This document shows, piece by piece, positions 41,422-51,983 of a DNA stretch of 51,983 nucleotides. This DNA is from Trebouxia sp. TZW2008 (taxonomy: Eukaryota; Chlorophyta; Trebouxiophyceae; Trebouxiales; Trebouxiaceae): NCBI GenBank assembly GCA_002118135.1, contig BDIU01000012.1:1-51983 (forward strand), written 5' to 3'. The notes under the pieces were generated by a model, which saw only the letters and a program-made list of their open reading frames with translations, was not told the DNA's origin and made no database searches. How positions within the stretch are numbered: position 1 is the stretch's first letter; every line of letters starts with the position of its first letter. The translations under genes were made by a program, and so were the position numbers.

Positions 41422-42149
41422 CAGTCTGCAACGATCAGTTCTGGCCGCAACAGCCTGTCAGCAGAATCCGCGACAACAAACACAATCACGTGGGTCAACT
41501 ACTTGGGCAGAACGTCGTGGGCATCTAGAACTCCGTTGCGCATCTTGCGACTCTTGCATATGCAATCGAAGCGACAATACTCACTACCTGTCCCGAAACC
41601 TGCCATTGCTCTTCCTCACCACATCCTTGCAATTCAAATCGGCAGCATTTGCCATGGCGAGAGACACATCGTAGCAGTAGAGGCTCGTGAACAATGTACG
41701 TGTGACGCTGTCCCAAACAGCAGACGAGATCTGATGGGTGTTGAAATACTCCGGAAAACACAGTTGTAATGAAGATCTGCATGTTCAAGCCCGTATACAA
41801 GGCTTGTTATTTCAAACTTTACGGCAAAGTGACATCAAGACCGTCTGTGGGCCTGTCCACACGACGCAGAACATGGTCCACGTGCGGCTTTCGCCAATTG
41901 GAAACCGAATGAAAGCGCCTTTCGATTCGAATTGAACTAGGGTATCGGCCGCGCTTCGCGCGGCCCACAAGCAAATTGCAGTGCAGAATTGCGTTATTTG
42001 GACTCATGATACTGTGGAGACGTCAGAATAACATCTGTGCAAGCGTGCAGTTTTGCTTTATTGATTATCATAATCAATCATTGGCAACATCCGTTGATGT
42101 ATGCACCGCCACACACTGCTGTGCATTGCTTTTGAACGACTTTGCATTT
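41422..42149. other. Region upstream of the small gene
   Basis: Probably holds the promoter for the minus-strand gene at 40985-41421. It contains a perfect GC-rich hairpin at 41947-41965 and no recognisable coding sequence. Confidence 0.5.
41947..41965. other. GC-rich perfect hairpin
   Basis: GGCCGCGC-TTC-GCGCGGCC, an 8-bp perfect stem with a 3-base loop, in otherwise moderate-GC surroundings. The role is unknown. Confidence 0.85.
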
Positions 42150-43247
42150 ATTGTGTTGCCTACCAATGCATTGCGCTACATTGCATTGCGCTGCATTGCA
42201 TGGCACTGCATTGCATTGTCGCACATCGCATTGCATCGCATTGCATTGCACATCTTGGATTGCCTGACGTGACATTGCACTACATCTGACACTACTACTG
42301 ACACTACATTGCACTACGCATCAAGCCATCCAATGCAATGCAACACAATGCAATCAAGAGCATGCAATGCGGCAAAATGATTTTATTGCTGATGTTGTGT
42401 GATGCTGAACTCAATGTCATGCAATGCACAGCATTACACGGCAAGGCAAACCAAGGCAGAGCAATGCAAAGCAGTAACAAAGCAATGCAGGACAGTACAA
42501 TGCCATGCAATGCAATATAGTGAGATCTTATGCAGTACATTGCAATTGAGTGTCATGTCAGGCAGCGCAAAAAATGCACTGTAGTGCAATGTAATGTCAG
42601 GCAATGCAATGAATGCAATGCTAAGCCATGCAGAGCAATGTAATGCATTGCAATGCAACGCAACACAAAACAATGTAATCTTTTGCAAGGCAAGGCAAAG
42701 CAGTGCAGAGCTATGCACAACAAAGCAATGCAAGGCAAGGCAAGGCAAGGGAATGCAATTCAAAGGAGTGTAGTGCACTGTCAAGCAATGTCAGGCGACC
42801 TGATACATGCAATGCAGTGCAGAGCCTTGCCATTCAAGGCAAAGCAAAGCACAACAATGAGTCAATGCAACACTATGCAGTCAAGATCAATGCAAGGTAA
42901 TACAATGTTGTCTGATGCTGGTGTTGTGTGTTGCGGAATCTAAAGTAATGCATTGCTATGCGCATCATTGCATTGCATTGCTTTGTTTTGCACTGCTTTG
43001 CATCCCGGTGCATTGCTTTGCATGGCTTTCTATTGCGCTTATGGTACTGCTTGACTATGCATTGCATGGCATTGCACACCTTTGCTTTGCATTGCAGTGC
43101 TTTGCATTGCACAGCTTTGCATTATTTTGTGGTGCTTTGCTTTGCATTGCACAGCTTTGTTTTGCATTGCAGTGCACTGCACTACATCGCATGGCTTTGC
43201 ATTGCATTTCTGGCATTGCCTGACATTGCATTGCACTTCATTGCCCT
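42150..43247. repeat. TTGCA/TGCAA low-complexity island, left part with polarity switches
   Basis: Dominated by degenerate GCATT/TTGCA words at about 42160-42270. It switches to the reverse-complement CAATGCAA form at about 42330-42900, then back to the TTGCA form at about 42950-43240. Near the switches, less repetitive blocks recur (GATGTTGTGTGATGCTGAA near 42390, GGTGTTGTGTGTTGCGGAA near 42920). They resemble part of the inverted arms of the neighbouring element (ATGTTGTGTCTTGCTGAA near 43487). Confidence 0.9.
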
Positions 43248-44946
43248 ATTGCTGACACTGCACCTGTCTACAAGCGCTATACAATGCAACACAATGCCAT
43301 GCTATGCATTGCGATGCAATGCAGTGTCAGGCCATACAATACACGCACAGCAAAATCACTTCAAATGCGTCGACTCAGACAGTCTGAGGCTCCTATGAAC
43401 ACAATGCACATAAATCTGCTGTTGTGTCAGCCACTGCTCAGTGCCATCACTTGATGACACAGAGTGTTGTTGTATTCACACGCCGGATGTTGTGTCTTGC
43501 TGAACATGATGCAATGCAAAGCCATGCACTGACACAAAATTGAAATGCATAACAGTACACTGCAAAGCATGAAAATGCAATGCAAAGCAATGCACCTTGA
43601 TACAATTGTATATGGCAATGCATTGCAAAGCAGCAACAGTGCACTGCTTTGCCTTGCACTGCAGCGCAGTGTATTGCATTGTATTGCGTTGCATTGCATT
43701 GCATCGCACTGGTTGCTTTGCTTGACGCTGCATTGCTTTGCATTGCACAGCTGCGCCTTGCATTGCACTGTGTTGCGCTGCATTGCATCGCGTTGCACTG
43801 CATTGTACCACACTGCATTGCTTTAGGGCAGTCATTGTATTGCCTCACATCGCATTGCACTACATTGCATGGCATTGCTTTCTTCTGAACTGCTTTATAA
43901 TTGTTTTGCACTATTTTGCACTGCTTTGCGCTGCATTGAATTGTTTTTCATTGTTTTGCGCTGCATTGCATGGCATTGCACAGCACTGCATTGCATTGCA
44001 TTGCATTGCATTGTATCATTTTGCATGGCTTTGCATTGCTTTATTGCATTGCCCAACATTATATTACACTACTTTGCTTTGCTTTGCACTGTCTGCGCGC
44101 CGCAAAGGGGAGGCAGCCGGCGCATGGTCTGCTGCACCGATTCGATCAGCCTGTCAATGTGAACGGGCGCACCGTGAACAAAGTCAGGTTTGGACTGCTG
44201 GCTGCTCGCACAGACTACAGAGTCATTTTCGCAATCCTTTGCTTTGCTTTGCACTGCTGTGCACTGCTTTGCTTTGCATTGCTTTGAGCTGCTTTGTTGA
44301 GCTGTGCATTGCGACGCTCTGCATCGCACAGCTTTGCATTGCATTGCGTCACGGTGCAGTGCACTGCATTGTACTGCATTGTGTTGCGTTGCTTTGCATG
44401 GCTTTGCATTGCACTTATGCCATTGTCTGACGTTGCATCGCGTTGCATTGCGTTGCTTTGCACTACATTGTTGTGCTTTGCATTACATTGCGTTGCAGGG
44501 CAATGCACTGCAGTGCACTGCATGAGCTTTGCTGTGCTTTGCATAGTATTGCATTGCTTTGCACTGCACTGCACTGCATTGTTGTGCTTTGCTCTGCATC
44601 GCTTTGCTTTGCATTGAATTGCGTCACTGTGCATGGCTTTGCAGTGCATTGCGCAGCTTTGCATTGCGTCATGTTCAACAAGACACAACAGCAGGTGTAT
44701 GACTACACCACCATTCACTGTCATCAAGTGATGGCAAGAAGCAGTGGCTGAGACCACAGCAGACTTGCGTGCGCTGTAATCATAGAATGCATTTGAAGTC
44801 TTGGACTGCCTGTGTCATAGGTTTGTGAAGTAATTTAGCTTTGGTTTCATTGTATGGCCTGACACCGCATTCCAATGCAATTCAGAGCATGTGATTGTAT
44901 TGCATCGTATTCTATGAAATTTGTAGGCGTGTGCAGTGTCAGCAAT
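43248..44946. mobile_element. 1.7-kb element with ~280-bp terminal inverted repeats and TTGCA-rich interior
   Basis: The left arm runs from ATTGCTGACACTGCAC (43248) to about 43523. The right arm, inverted, runs from about 44655 to GTGCAGTGTCAGCAAT (ending 44946). Shared blocks in order are GTGTCAGGCCATACAAT, ACTTCAAATGC, TGTCAGCCACTGCT-like, TGCCATCACTTGATGACA, and GTTGTGTCTTG followed by TGAACATGA and GCAATGCAAAGC. The interior is nearly all degenerate TTGCA repeat apart from a unique segment at 44094-44240. No transposase and no clear target duplication were seen, so the element class is open. It could be a non-autonomous DNA transposon or a foldback element. Confidence 0.8.
44094..44240. 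other. Unique segment captured inside the TTGCA element
   Basis: About 150 bp of normal-complexity, GC-richer sequence interrupts the TTGCA repeat. On the minus strand it stays open and reads like ordinary protein (PDFVHGAPVHIDRLIESVQQ, then TMRRLPPLCGA). It may be a captured gene fragment; the source gene is not recognised. Confidence 0.55.
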
Positions 44947-44970
44947 AACAAGCCGGTTGTCAGTTCAGAG

Positions 44971-45269
44971 TCAAGTCACCTCATACACGTTTGGAGTCAT
45001 CCGGTTACGCTGCAGCATGAGCAACTCGCGTGACTCTTGCCGATACAGAGCATCCAGATGGTCAGGATTCTGCTGAGCTTGGTGAGTCGCTTGCTTGGAC
45101 TGACAGTTCCCAGGGGTAACTGAAGTTTGTTGAAGGCCGTTGCCAACGTTAGGTGGTGTACCCGGCCTCAATGACGTGAGCAACCGGGATGTCTTCTCAT
45201 TGCGATAGCGTCGTGCGGCATTGACTGACGTAATCGGCAGACGACCTTCTGCCGAAGCATGCCGCGTCA
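44971..45269 (-). CDS. Possible terminal exon of an unidentified gene
   Basis: About 98 codons are open from a TATCAG acceptor (45269) to a TGA at 44971: RHASAEGRLPITSVNAARRY, then a Gln/Thr/Pro-rich middle, ending RNRMTPNVYEVT. There is no ATG at the start, so upstream exons are needed; I could not find them. A later acceptor at 45249 (CGGCAG|AAGG) is also possible. The exon begins 25 bp beyond the end of the inverted-repeat element. Confidence 0.35.
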
Positions 45270-46148
45270 CTGATACAGCAAAAGCTTACTGCCGAACCAG
45301 CGCTGCGGCACAGGACGCGCAAAAACAGACTTCTGCTGCTATTGACGCATGCTTCTCATTCCCGACACCAACATCGGGACAAAACATCAGCGGTGGCAAA
45401 GGCCGATCGCGAAGTATGTCGACGATCAGAACGACATAACAAAACAACAGAACAAAAAGGAACGGGGAACGATGGATTTACTAAATGAAACGGTCCCGAA
45501 AGGGAATTTGGGGGACGTAATCAGCGTCGAGTTCATAAAGTCGAGAATGGTCACATCTTGCGCTTAGTGTCATTGGTGAAAGCGACTATTTTTTCGCTTT
45601 CAGGAGTTGAAATGGGTTTATTCGCCACGTGCCCGCGAGGTGTGAGCTCGGCAGAGATGAGCTAGTAATCTAAAGTGCGACTCCTGGCCAATGCATTGCT
45701 CAATGCTCAGTCGAGGGTCGTGCGGACAACACTCCGGTTTCAGTGAAGTGATTCTGTGACTGAGTCAGAGGCGTTTCTGGCTGTAGCAATGGAATTATGC
45801 CAGACTGCAGCATTGAGCAGCATGGTCATTGCTGTAGTGTTGATGTTTTGCTTGAATTCATTGCGTAAGGTGCTCAAGAAGTCGCAATGGGTTTATCTGT
45901 GTTCTCGATGCGAGAAAATGAAATTTGGTCCTTGCCTCACTGGCAACATCAAAATTCTGCTGCAACAGCTTCAATACATCAGATTTGCAGTTAGAATTGC
46001 AAGCAAGCGTTTGAGTGCTGTGCTAAGCACCCCAAGACTGTGCATTCACATTCATCCGCCACACAGCGCTGCAAAGTGTTTTCTGCAGTGCTTCCGCACC
46101 TGAATATCTACAATCTTGAATTGCTCGCGAGCTGCTGATTTCTGCGGC
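45270..46148. other. Region upstream of the carboxypeptidase gene
   Basis: Likely promoter of the plus-strand carboxypeptidase. It contains an A-rich stretch at about 45425-45500, followed by a short open frame (MDLLNETVPKGNLGDVISVE, 45474-45567, +) that I cannot assign. Confidence 0.4.
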
Positions 46149-49100
46149 ATGCATACCAGCGAGGCAAAGAAGCAAAGCTCGCCAGACGCATGGCTGGCGG
46201 ACTTGCTGTCAAAGGCGCTTTTGTTAGAATACCAGAAGCCTGTCAAGCAGAGCAAGCGGAAGAACAAGCGCTTGAGCAAGAAGAATCGCACGTCCAGCAG
46301 CAAGAACCGTGCTGGGGTTGGTGCAAGCCCGAACGACGATGCAGGAGCAATCCCTCAGCTTGCTTTAGATGTAGCCGACATGCGCGCATTGACTGCTGCC
46401 ACCTTGGGGAGCATTGCCATGTACCAACCTGGTTCAGCACAGAGCTGGCAGCAGGCAAACTGGCGCCTTGAGGATGTTCCAGTCTTTCAACTGTTTGCAC
46501 AGGTTAAGAGGCTGCTTGGGAGGTAGGATTTTCACCTGCTGCGTGCTTAGAGTGTCAGCAGTCCAATGCGCTGTGCCTGTTCCCCCTCTGAAAACCCCTC
46601 TGAAAGCAAAGGAAGGCCACCACAGACCCTCGTTGCAGGGTGCCAATACCCGTGCCTGTCAGCCCGCTTGGCGCAAGTCAAAGGGCATCACAGTCACATA
46701 CAGCTGCACCAGGCGCATTGCTCAGAAGCACAGCAAGCAGTGCTCAAGAGCAGCCTTCAGCAGACAGCATCAGCCATGTACACAAGCTGCTGTCTTTACC
46801 AAGCTTTGGCAAGGTTGTCTACACATCCAGCAACTGCAGCGCTACTCTGCTGAAGCAAAACAGCTTGTCTGTTTCAGTTCCCAGGCCTTTGGGAGTGGTT
46901 GATGCAGCTCAGACATCATTGCAGGGCAATGCCAACTCCAGCTTACGCCTGCCCCCCCTGCAGTTTGACAGCCTGTTTGAGAGTGGCAACCTGTACAAGG
47001 CTATGCAGGCAAGTCGTCATCGATAGTATTGACAACAAGCATCACTGATTGGAGACATTTGATTGCGCCAGTATGTACCTTGTTGGGCCTGCTGAGCCTG
47101 CCTGGCATGTGCATTGAATGCATGCATGAATCAATCACAGCATGCCTTGCAGAATGTCTTTGAGCCAGGCATTTGAAGAGTTTATGGGCAATGCTGTGGT
47201 TGGAGTGCATTGCTGCCTCCATGGACTATTGCTGCATACCTGGCAGATTCATACTATTCAATGCTAGCTTCGTGTCAGCCACTGCATGAGGCCTGTGTCA
47301 GCATTGAACCTTGATATAGCAACAGGCGTGCTGGAAAGATGCCTATGGGCATCAGCATTGACACAAGCTGCTGCATGTTTTGTCATCCTGAGAGCTCATG
47401 CCAGACATCCTGAGTCATAGTGCACAAACATGATGCAGAAGAAGTTTGCGCCTGACATAGTACGGTGCTTGCTGAGTACAGGTGTCATCCCAGGAGCATG
47501 AGCTGGGGTTGCCATGGAGGGAGCTCATCAAAATTGTTCAGTCATGGTGCACCACATGATGCATCAATTACATTGTCCCTCAGATGTTGCTGCACTTGCT
47601 GGTTACAGGTGTCATCTCAAGAGTATGAGTTGTGGCTGTCACCAGATAGCAGCACCACTGGCCATACACAGTGGTACTTCTTCAGCATTGCCAATGGGAA
47701 GACTGGCGTGCAGTACCAGCTGCACATTCACAACTTCAGGAAAGCTCACAGCTTGTACAGTCAGGGACTGCAGCCTCTGCTGCACTCAACTGTAGAAGCT
47801 GAACAGACTGTGAGTCCGTCTGCTCATGCATCACAGCATTTAATTTGGTTCACTGCAAAGTGTGCAGAAAATTGCAAAAAGCATAGCATTGCAAATATGT
47901 ATATGAGATGTACACCAGAAGCTTCATAGGTGAACAGAGGCATGAGAATGGGCTGATGCGCTTCTGCGACAGCCTTTTGACAACATCAGTATCAGCAGTG
48001 TCTTCAAGCTGTGTGTGCTCTCTGTTTGCAATGGAGAAGACAATTTCTGCAGAGCATGCAGCTAAAGCATGTTGCCTTTGCCATTCACATGGGCCTTACG
48101 CTTGTCTTTTGACCAATGTCACTGCATGCACAGCTCATGACAACCACTGCTGCTTTCATTTCTGCATGTGGCATCAAACAAGAAACAGAAAATACGTGTC
48201 AAAAGTCGCAGCAATGCAGCAAGTGAGCCGCAGAATGGATGTTGCAAAGTGCCTTTGGCAAGCCTTGATATGTGTCAGCTGGTTGCCAGGGCAGGAGCAG
48301 GTTCAGGGTAGGCAGTGGGGTGAGCTACCATCCGACCAGCATAACTGGGAAAGCTGTTTTCTGCAAAATGTGCTGACAGTGTTTAGCAAGCCTTGACATG
48401 TATGGCTGCTTGTCAGGGCAGGGGTTGGTTCAGGGTAGGCAGTGGGGTGAGCTACCACCCAACCAGCACAAGCGGTGAAGGCTGCTCCCAGTACACACTG
48501 ACCTTCACCCTGACAGTGCCTCATGACGATGACGTGGTGCACCTGGCTCACTGCTATCCATACTCCTATACACACCTGCTCAGGTAATCATACAAATGTT
48601 TGGGACTCCCTTGCAGTGGATTTTACTGCATTTTCTTATGTCAAACCCAACAGTCCACAGTGAGCTGAGGCGCTTTGAAGCACAAAGAATTCGTATACCA
48701 CCACCAGCAACTACCGCTGTGCAATGTATCACCACTGTCAAATGTATCACCACTGCTTGCCTGCAAATCATAGGTCAAGAGGGTCATTCGGCACAAAAAG
48801 CATCAATTTACAAGGAGCTGTATCAGCTGGAGTCACAACAGCAGCAGTGCATGCAGTGCAAAGCGCTGTGCCACAGCCTGGCTGGCGTGACTGTACTCCT
48901 GATCACCATCATCAACCCCTTATCTGAGCCTCACACCCTGCATCTCAGGTCAACAGGGCTGTTGCTTATCAGCAGCATTGCTTTGCAGGGATCTAGATCA
49001 GCTGGAGTCGTTGCCACAACGGCAGCAGTGCATGCAGCGCAATGTGCTGTGCCACAGCCTGGCTGGCAACCCAGTTCCCCTAATCACCATCACTAACCCC

Positions 49101-51922
49101 TCCTCTGAGCCCCACACCCTGCGCCCAGCTGTGGTCTTCACAGGTCTGCTTCCCCTCCCCTGCCCTGCACAGTGCATCATCTAGTGTGCCCATCAGCCAG
49201 TCTTTCTAGTATCAGATTCTGCTGGGCTAGTCTGCTGGGGTGGTGCCAATAGCGCTATGACTTGCAGTGGCTTGCTGAAACCTTCAGCTGCAGGCGATCC
49301 AAGATGTTTTAGGGCCTTGCAAATCTACATGCTGAAGCGATGCTTGCACAAGCTTGCACTTTGCTGATGCTGTCCTCACACATGGAGTTGCGTCAAGTTT
49401 GAGCACATCGCTTCCATCAGTGCGGTCTGCCTGAGTGCTACCTACCCAAAGGACAGCATGTCTGTGTCAATCCCTTCCAGCAAATGCATGGACTGTTGCC
49501 AGCCCCTGCATCTTGGGAGCAAGTCACATACATACCTCGTTTTGTCTGATTGTCAAAAGTTTGAGTATCAGACGTCCCTACAAGGATGCTCAGAACAAGT
49601 CTGCCTGGTGAGACAGGACCTGGGCACACACACCTAGCACATGTGCTGGAACGCGTAAATATTTTGTATATAATTCCATTTCAGCAGAGGGTGCGAAAGC
49701 TCATGCACTCGGACTCAGTGTATGCTTGTCAGCAGGGCGGGTACATCCAGGTGAAAGCAATTCCTCCTGGATCATGAGGGGCTTGCTGGACACCCTCACT
49801 GGCCCCTCCCCTGAGGCACAAGCCCTCAGAGACAAGTATCTCTTTATGGTATGCTCATCCTGATTTTGCGGTTGGTGCACCAATGCCTTCTGATGACCTG
49901 CATCATTGTTGTGTTTAGTGCTGCTGAGCTCCTCAACCTTGACTACAAACTAGCACACATGATACAGATGTCTTGCCCAGGTTCAGCTTCGACTGCCATC
50001 ATGTGATGCTTGATTGACCGCTATTGATCAAATGCTGTTTTGCAAACATTGCTGAGGTGTATACTGATTGGTCAGGTGGTGCCCATGCTGAACCCGGATG
50101 GTGTGGCATTTGGCAACTACCGGTGCAATTTGGGAGGGTTTGACCTAAATCGGGTGTGGCAGCAGCCAGATCCCCTGCTGCACCCTACCGTCCATGCCAC
50201 CAAGACCCTACTGCAGCAACTGCAGGCTGAAAGAGGGGTGAGGCTTGATTGCTCATGTTGAGGCTCATTTGAGCAGCATGCAATCATGCATGATGATGTG
50301 ACTGAGCAAAATGGCATAGCCTGGTTCCTGTACCCACATGCTTGCTTTGACCTGTGATAACATCTGAGGCTTAAACGGCAGCCTTTGGATTTGGCACAAT
50401 CTTTGATGGCTGTAGCTACTTCAGAGCCTGTGAAGTATCGCATGTACGCCATGCTGCTTCATCATTGGTTCAGTCTCTCCATATGTCTCTCCATATGAAC
50501 TTATGCAAGCAGCAGTCTGTGCCAGGCAGAAGCTGTTTGCATGGCTGAAACAGTGCACCCATTCTTGCGCTGACAAGTGCAATAGCTGATGGTCAAGCTG
50601 CATGCTGAAGACAAAGCTAGTTGCTGTATGCCCATTCTTTACGCAGCTGCTGTGCAGGTGGCGCTATACTGCGATCTGCATGGCCACTCCAGGAGGCATG
50701 GCTGTTTCATGTATGGCTGTGAGCAGCCTTCTGCATCCCAGGTAAAACTGCAGCTTAGGGTCTACAATGCAAGGACTACATGTCTGCATGCATTCTGTGA
50801 TGCAAGCAGCAAGTTGCAGCACATCTGTACAAATTAGCCCATTACCTCTGTAAGAATGCTCTAGGATAAAAGAGCAGTATGAAAGCACAACAAAGCTGTC
50901 TTGCATGGTGACCAAGTATGCATCTTTGATGGCTCACTTGTGACTTGCAACTTGGTGTGGCACTGACACATCATGCACATATATGACTGTAGAGCAGGCA
51001 GATTGGTCTTATGCAGCACAATTGGCTGATGTGCCAGCCGTGCAACTTGTTGATACTGTCAAGCTAAGCAAGGCATTGCACGGCTCATTCAGGGGCCGGC
51101 AGAGCTGGATAGCATCAGTCCTTCAGGGCAGAGTGACAGGCAAGGCAGTGCACGGCTGTTTCCCTTCATGCTGCAGCAGCACTGCCCAGACCTCTTCTCC
51201 TTTGATGCCAGCAGCTTCAGGGTGCAGCGCAGCAAGGCCGGCACTGCGCGAGTGGTGTGCTGGCAGGAGTTGGGCATTCTCAACAGGTATGCTGATGCCT
51301 ATTGCAGTGAATGTGCATTTTGGAAACATGTCCTGCTGCAGAAGAGCAGCTTCAGAGAGCAGCGCAGCAAGGCTGGCACTGTGCGGGTGGTGTGCTGGCA
51401 AGAGCTGGGCATTCTTGACAGGTGACTTGCATAGTGCAATTATACCAACAACAGCAAGTGTGCTCAGTCTGTCCTGCTGCAGAATCCGCACCTATACCTA
51501 TACCTATACCTATCGTGTGCATCATGCATGGTGTAGAGTTGCCTGTTTGCGTACCACATTCTTTGTGGCATGGCAGTCTTTGCATCTTTAGTCCGTGTGC
51601 AGTGCTGACACTAGTTGCCTGCTCGACACTGATTGCTCCCACTTACCATATTTGGCTGCATCAATATCACAGTTCATTAGGTTATATGTTTCTGGCAGGC
51701 AATCAACAGGCTTGCAGCACCTAGCACCTGCGCTAGAATGCAAAATTTGTTGCCACCATGATGGACAGGTATGCAACCTTGGGTGCCTGCTTTGCAGCTA
51801 CACCTTAGAGGTTTCATTTGCGGTCCCAACACAGGCAGCTTGCTGGCACCCACTATGACATCAGCCAACTGGAGTGCATTGGCTCTAGCCTGGCTCTGAC
51901 GTTGCTGGACTATTCAGACCCT
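46149..51922 (+). CDS. Cytosolic carboxypeptidase (M14, AGBL/Nna1-like tubulin deglutamylase), 5' and central part
   Basis: Exons: 46149-46522, 46639-47008, 47609-47809, 48417-48583, 48989-49143, 49736-49848, 50076-50237, 50658-50741, 51132-51286, 51798-51922; the gene runs off the right edge. After a basic low-complexity N-terminus comes the CCP-specific N-domain (QFDSLFESGNL; TGHTQWYFFSIANGKTG; AHCYPYSYTHLLR). The M14 domain follows, with zinc ligands H426 and E429 (RVHPGES) and H522 (CDLHGHS), substrate-binding GNYR and DLNR (residues 473-485), and the YTLE catalytic glutamate. Such enzymes trim polyglutamate from tubulin and related acidic tails and are typical of ciliated lineages. Intron 2 uses a GC donor (ATGCAG|GCAAGT). 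The last exon needs one extra base at two homopolymers to stay in frame. Partial copies of exons 3, 4, 5 and 9 lie in introns. Confidence 0.92.
47470..47530 (+). repeat. Decayed copy of the head of carboxypeptidase exon 3
   Basis: ACAGGTGTCATCCCAGGAGC followed by ATGAGCTGGGGTTG matches the acceptor and start of exon 3 at 47605-47640 (ACAGGTGTCATCTCAAGAGT). It lies upstream of the working exon. Confidence 0.85.
48274..48350 (+). repeat. Decayed copy of the head of carboxypeptidase exon 4
   Basis: GCCAGGGCAGGAGCAGGTTC followed by AGGGTAGGCAGTGGGGTGAG mirrors the exon 4 start (48412-48460). It lies upstream of the working exon. Confidence 0.85.
48813..48953 (+). repeat. Copy of carboxypeptidase exon 5
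   Basis: Encodes YQLESQQQQCMQCKALCHSL followed by an ITIINPLSEPHTL-like end, close to exon 5 (48989-49143; DQLESLPQRQQCMQRNVLCH). The frame is still open, but the exon lacks the PAVVFTG end and donor of the real exon. It lies upstream, about 165 bp away. Confidence 0.88.
51341..51421 (+). repeat. Copy of the 3' half of carboxypeptidase exon 9
   Basis: After a TGCTGCAG the sequence repeats the last ~80 bp of exon 9 (SSFREQRSKAGTVRVVCWQE, then LGILD) and ends in AG|GTGACT. It has both splice edges and an open frame, so it could be used as an alternative or pseudo-exon. It lies downstream of the working exon. Confidence 0.9.
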
Positions 51923-51983
51923 GTAAAGGCCAGTCAGGCCGCCACTGACACGCAAAAGCTGCAAAACATGGGTGCTTGCTGCT

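Noticed and set aside
42100..44750. Many long open frames on both strands with repeated CIALH, MQCNA or similar peptides
   Set aside because: They are translations of the TTGCA/TGCAA repeat in every frame. A 5-base word cycles through all frames and rarely makes stops, so the frames are not evidence of genes.
45349..45567. Short plus-strand frame ending NETVPKGNLGDVISVEFIKS
   Set aside because: It looks slightly protein-like but is isolated, with no splice partner or recognised family, so it was not called as a gene.
51490..51515. CCTATA repeat resembling a telomeric tract
   Set aside because: Only about four units, inside a carboxypeptidase intron; a simple microsatellite.

Overview
The window is nuclear DNA of a eukaryote, most likely a green alga (Chlorophyta). 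The genes are split by many introns of about 70-900 bp. Almost every 3' splice site reads TGCAG, and GC content is moderate. The gene set is plant- or alga-like: a DUF506 protein, a plastid-type aspartate/prephenate aminotransferase with a transit-peptide-like N-terminus, a mitochondrial-looking MoaC/CNX3, and a cytosolic carboxypeptidase of the kind found in ciliated cells. I derived exon structures by hand from reading frame, phase and GT(GC)-AG signals; no transcripts were available.

Layout: (1) 381-1402, a frameshifted LINE reverse transcriptase relic. (2) 1559-5010 (+), an 8-exon 2-oxoglutarate/Fe(II) oxygenase. (3) 6957-12449 (-), a membrane protein with a long Pro/Ser/Thr-rich tail. 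(4) 12640-13134, a hAT-like MITE with an 8-bp target duplication. (5) 14386-18609 (-), a SAAL1-like helical-repeat protein carrying two exon-fragment arrays with periods of 152 and 160 bp. (6) 19460-20737 (+), DUF506. (7) 21644-23414 (-), MoaC/CNX3. (8) 24475-29320 (-), aminotransferase. (9) 30835-31324 (-), an unidentified gene fragment. (10) 33943-35907 (+), a low-complexity protein. (11) 37166-40146 (-), a disordered protein ending in a CaaX box, and 40985-41421 (-), a small gene or its 5' end. (12) 42150-44946, a large TTGCA/TGCAA repeat island containing a 1.7-kb element with roughly 280-bp inverted arms. (13) 44971-45269 (-), a possible terminal exon. (14) 46149 to the right edge (+), a cytosolic carboxypeptidase.

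The most striking property is shared across genes. Seven of the multi-exon genes (2OG oxygenase, membrane protein, SAAL1-like, MoaC, aminotransferase, CaaX protein, carboxypeptidase) carry decayed or fresh tandem copies of exon edges in neighbouring introns. Copies of exon starts, with their acceptor, lie upstream of the working exon. Copies of exon ends, with their donor, lie downstream. This fits repeated short tandem duplications (about 90-180 bp) that straddle exon-intron junctions and are tolerated because splicing hides them. I see no operon-like or pathway cluster; the genes appear functionally unrelated.
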